Positions 63,367 through 64,000 of a stretch of 64,000 nt of DNA are shown here, one piece after another. The notes below the pieces were generated by a model, which ran no database searches, was not told the DNA's origin, and saw only the letters and a list, made by a program, of their open reading frames with translations. Made by a program: the position numbers and the translations under genes. Source of the DNA: Bacteroidota bacterium (GTDB taxonomy: Bacteria > Bacteroidota > Bacteroidia > 2-12-FULL-35-15); the NCBI GenBank assembly GCA_016707685.1, contig JADJHE010000003.1:124001-188000 (forward strand), given 5' to 3'. Within the stretch, counting starts at the first letter, position 1. The number at the start of each line of letters is the position of its first letter.

Positions 63367-64000
63367 GTGAAAAATATGATTTACCTTGATTATAATGCTA
63401 CAACACCTGTAGACAAGCGTGTTTTAGATGCCATGTTGCCTTATTTTACTGAAAAATTTGGGAATGCTGCTAGTCGGACACACTCGTTTGGATGGATTGC
63501 AGAAGATGCTGTTAAAACTGCTCGTTTGCAAGTTGCAGATTTGATCAATTGTTTGGATCAAGAAATAATTTTTACTTCTGGGAGCAACAGAGGCAATTAA
63601 CCTAGCAATAAAAGGTGTTTGGGAAAATTATCAAGTTAAAGGGAAGCATATCATCACTGTTCAAACCGAACACAAAGCTGTTTTAGATACTTGTGTAGCG
63701 CTTGAAAAGAAAGGTGCTCGCGTTACTTATTTGTCGGTTGATCGGGATGGACGAATGGATTTAGAGGAGTTGAAAAAAGAAATAACTAATGAAACTATTC
63801 TTGTTGCTGTAATGTATGCAAATAATGAAACAGGTGTTATTCAACCCATTAAAGAAATTGCTGCAATAACGCATCAGCACAATGCTGTTTTCTTTTGTGA
63901 TGCAACACAAGTTGTTGGCAAAATAAATATTGATGTAGAAGATGAACACATCGATTTAATGTGTATGAGTGCACATAAGTTCTATGGACCAAAAGGAATT
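63367..64000 (+). CDS. Cysteine desulfurase, NifS/IscS type, 5' part, frame broken once
   Basis: Second cysteine desulfurase, of the IscS/NifS group rather than SufS. It reads IYLDYNATTPVDKRVLDAML, FGNAASRTHSFGW, EIIFTSG, then one frame over ATEAINLAIKGVWENY, ITVQTEHKAVLDTC, VAVMYANNETGVIQPI and MCMSAHKFYGPKG (PLP Lys) up to the window edge. A single extra G in tctgggagcaaca (about 63580-63582) causes the shift. Start is GTG 63367 with an alternative ATG at 63376. The catalytic Cys and C-terminus lie beyond the window. It is divergent from sufS. Confidence 0.88.

Overview
The window is AT-rich chromosomal DNA of a Bacteroidota bacterium, most like the Flavobacteriia or a nearby class; the exact family cannot be read from it. 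The evidence is: a short NuoG in a 14-subunit nuo operon, a family of secreted proteins ending in type IX secretion (T9SS) sorting domains, an ExbB-ExbD-ExbD-TonB operon, Bacteroidota-restricted families (IPExxxVDY, DUF2480), and promoters of the TTTG-n19/20-TAnnTTTG type instead of sigma-70 boxes.

Layout. 1-2563: the 3' part of a giant repetitive T9SS adhesin, then a strong terminator. 3010-16867: nuoA to nuoN on the + strand, with two paralogous small exported proteins placed on either side of nuoB and a damaged nuoE. 17544-19486: a dicarboxylate/amino-acid symporter and a DedA protein. 19769-25814: a Ton-type energy operon (ExbB, two ExbD, TonB) continuing into a duplicated membrane protein, an orphan PstS-like lipoprotein and a TPR protein. 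25883-33145, - strand: ACMSD-like amidohydrolase, gmk, a GIY-YIG nuclease gene bracketed by inverted repeats, yicC, an EamA transporter, an ArsC/Spx-like protein, an M42 peptidase, pyk and an IPExxxVDY protein. 33255-39480: biotin carrier, Tat-exported superoxide dismutase, PfkB kinase, tRNA-Asn, kup and an unrecognised helical protein. 40003-41904: a long PurF-like amidotransferase. 42003-55637: four consecutive T9SS cargo genes (lysyl-oxidase-like; two very large Ig/CUB/GEVED/repeat proteins; a fibrinogen-like one), mostly separated by strong terminators. 55714-60409: a cyanophycin locus (isoaspartyl peptidase and cyanophycinase divergent from cyanophycin synthetase). 60442-64000: SUF genes sufS-sufE-MIP18-DUF2480 (- strand) divergent from a second, NifS/IscS-type cysteine desulfurase that runs off the window.

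How it fits together: the core is respiration (complex I) and central metabolism (pyruvate kinase, purine salvage/synthesis, Fe-S assembly). Around it lie surface functions: secreted T9SS adhesins, a Ton system and a possible matrix cross-linking oxidase. Cyanophycin synthesis and breakdown suggests a nitrogen/arginine store.

Caveat on quality: at least eight genes carry frame breaks, most of them one-base changes in short homopolymers, in housekeeping as well as repetitive genes. A 106-base stretch near 60.5 kb contains only A and C. Consensus or assembly error is the simplest common cause. I give broken genes as single loci with the break position, and where the predicted start is unlikely I give the corrected start and say why.
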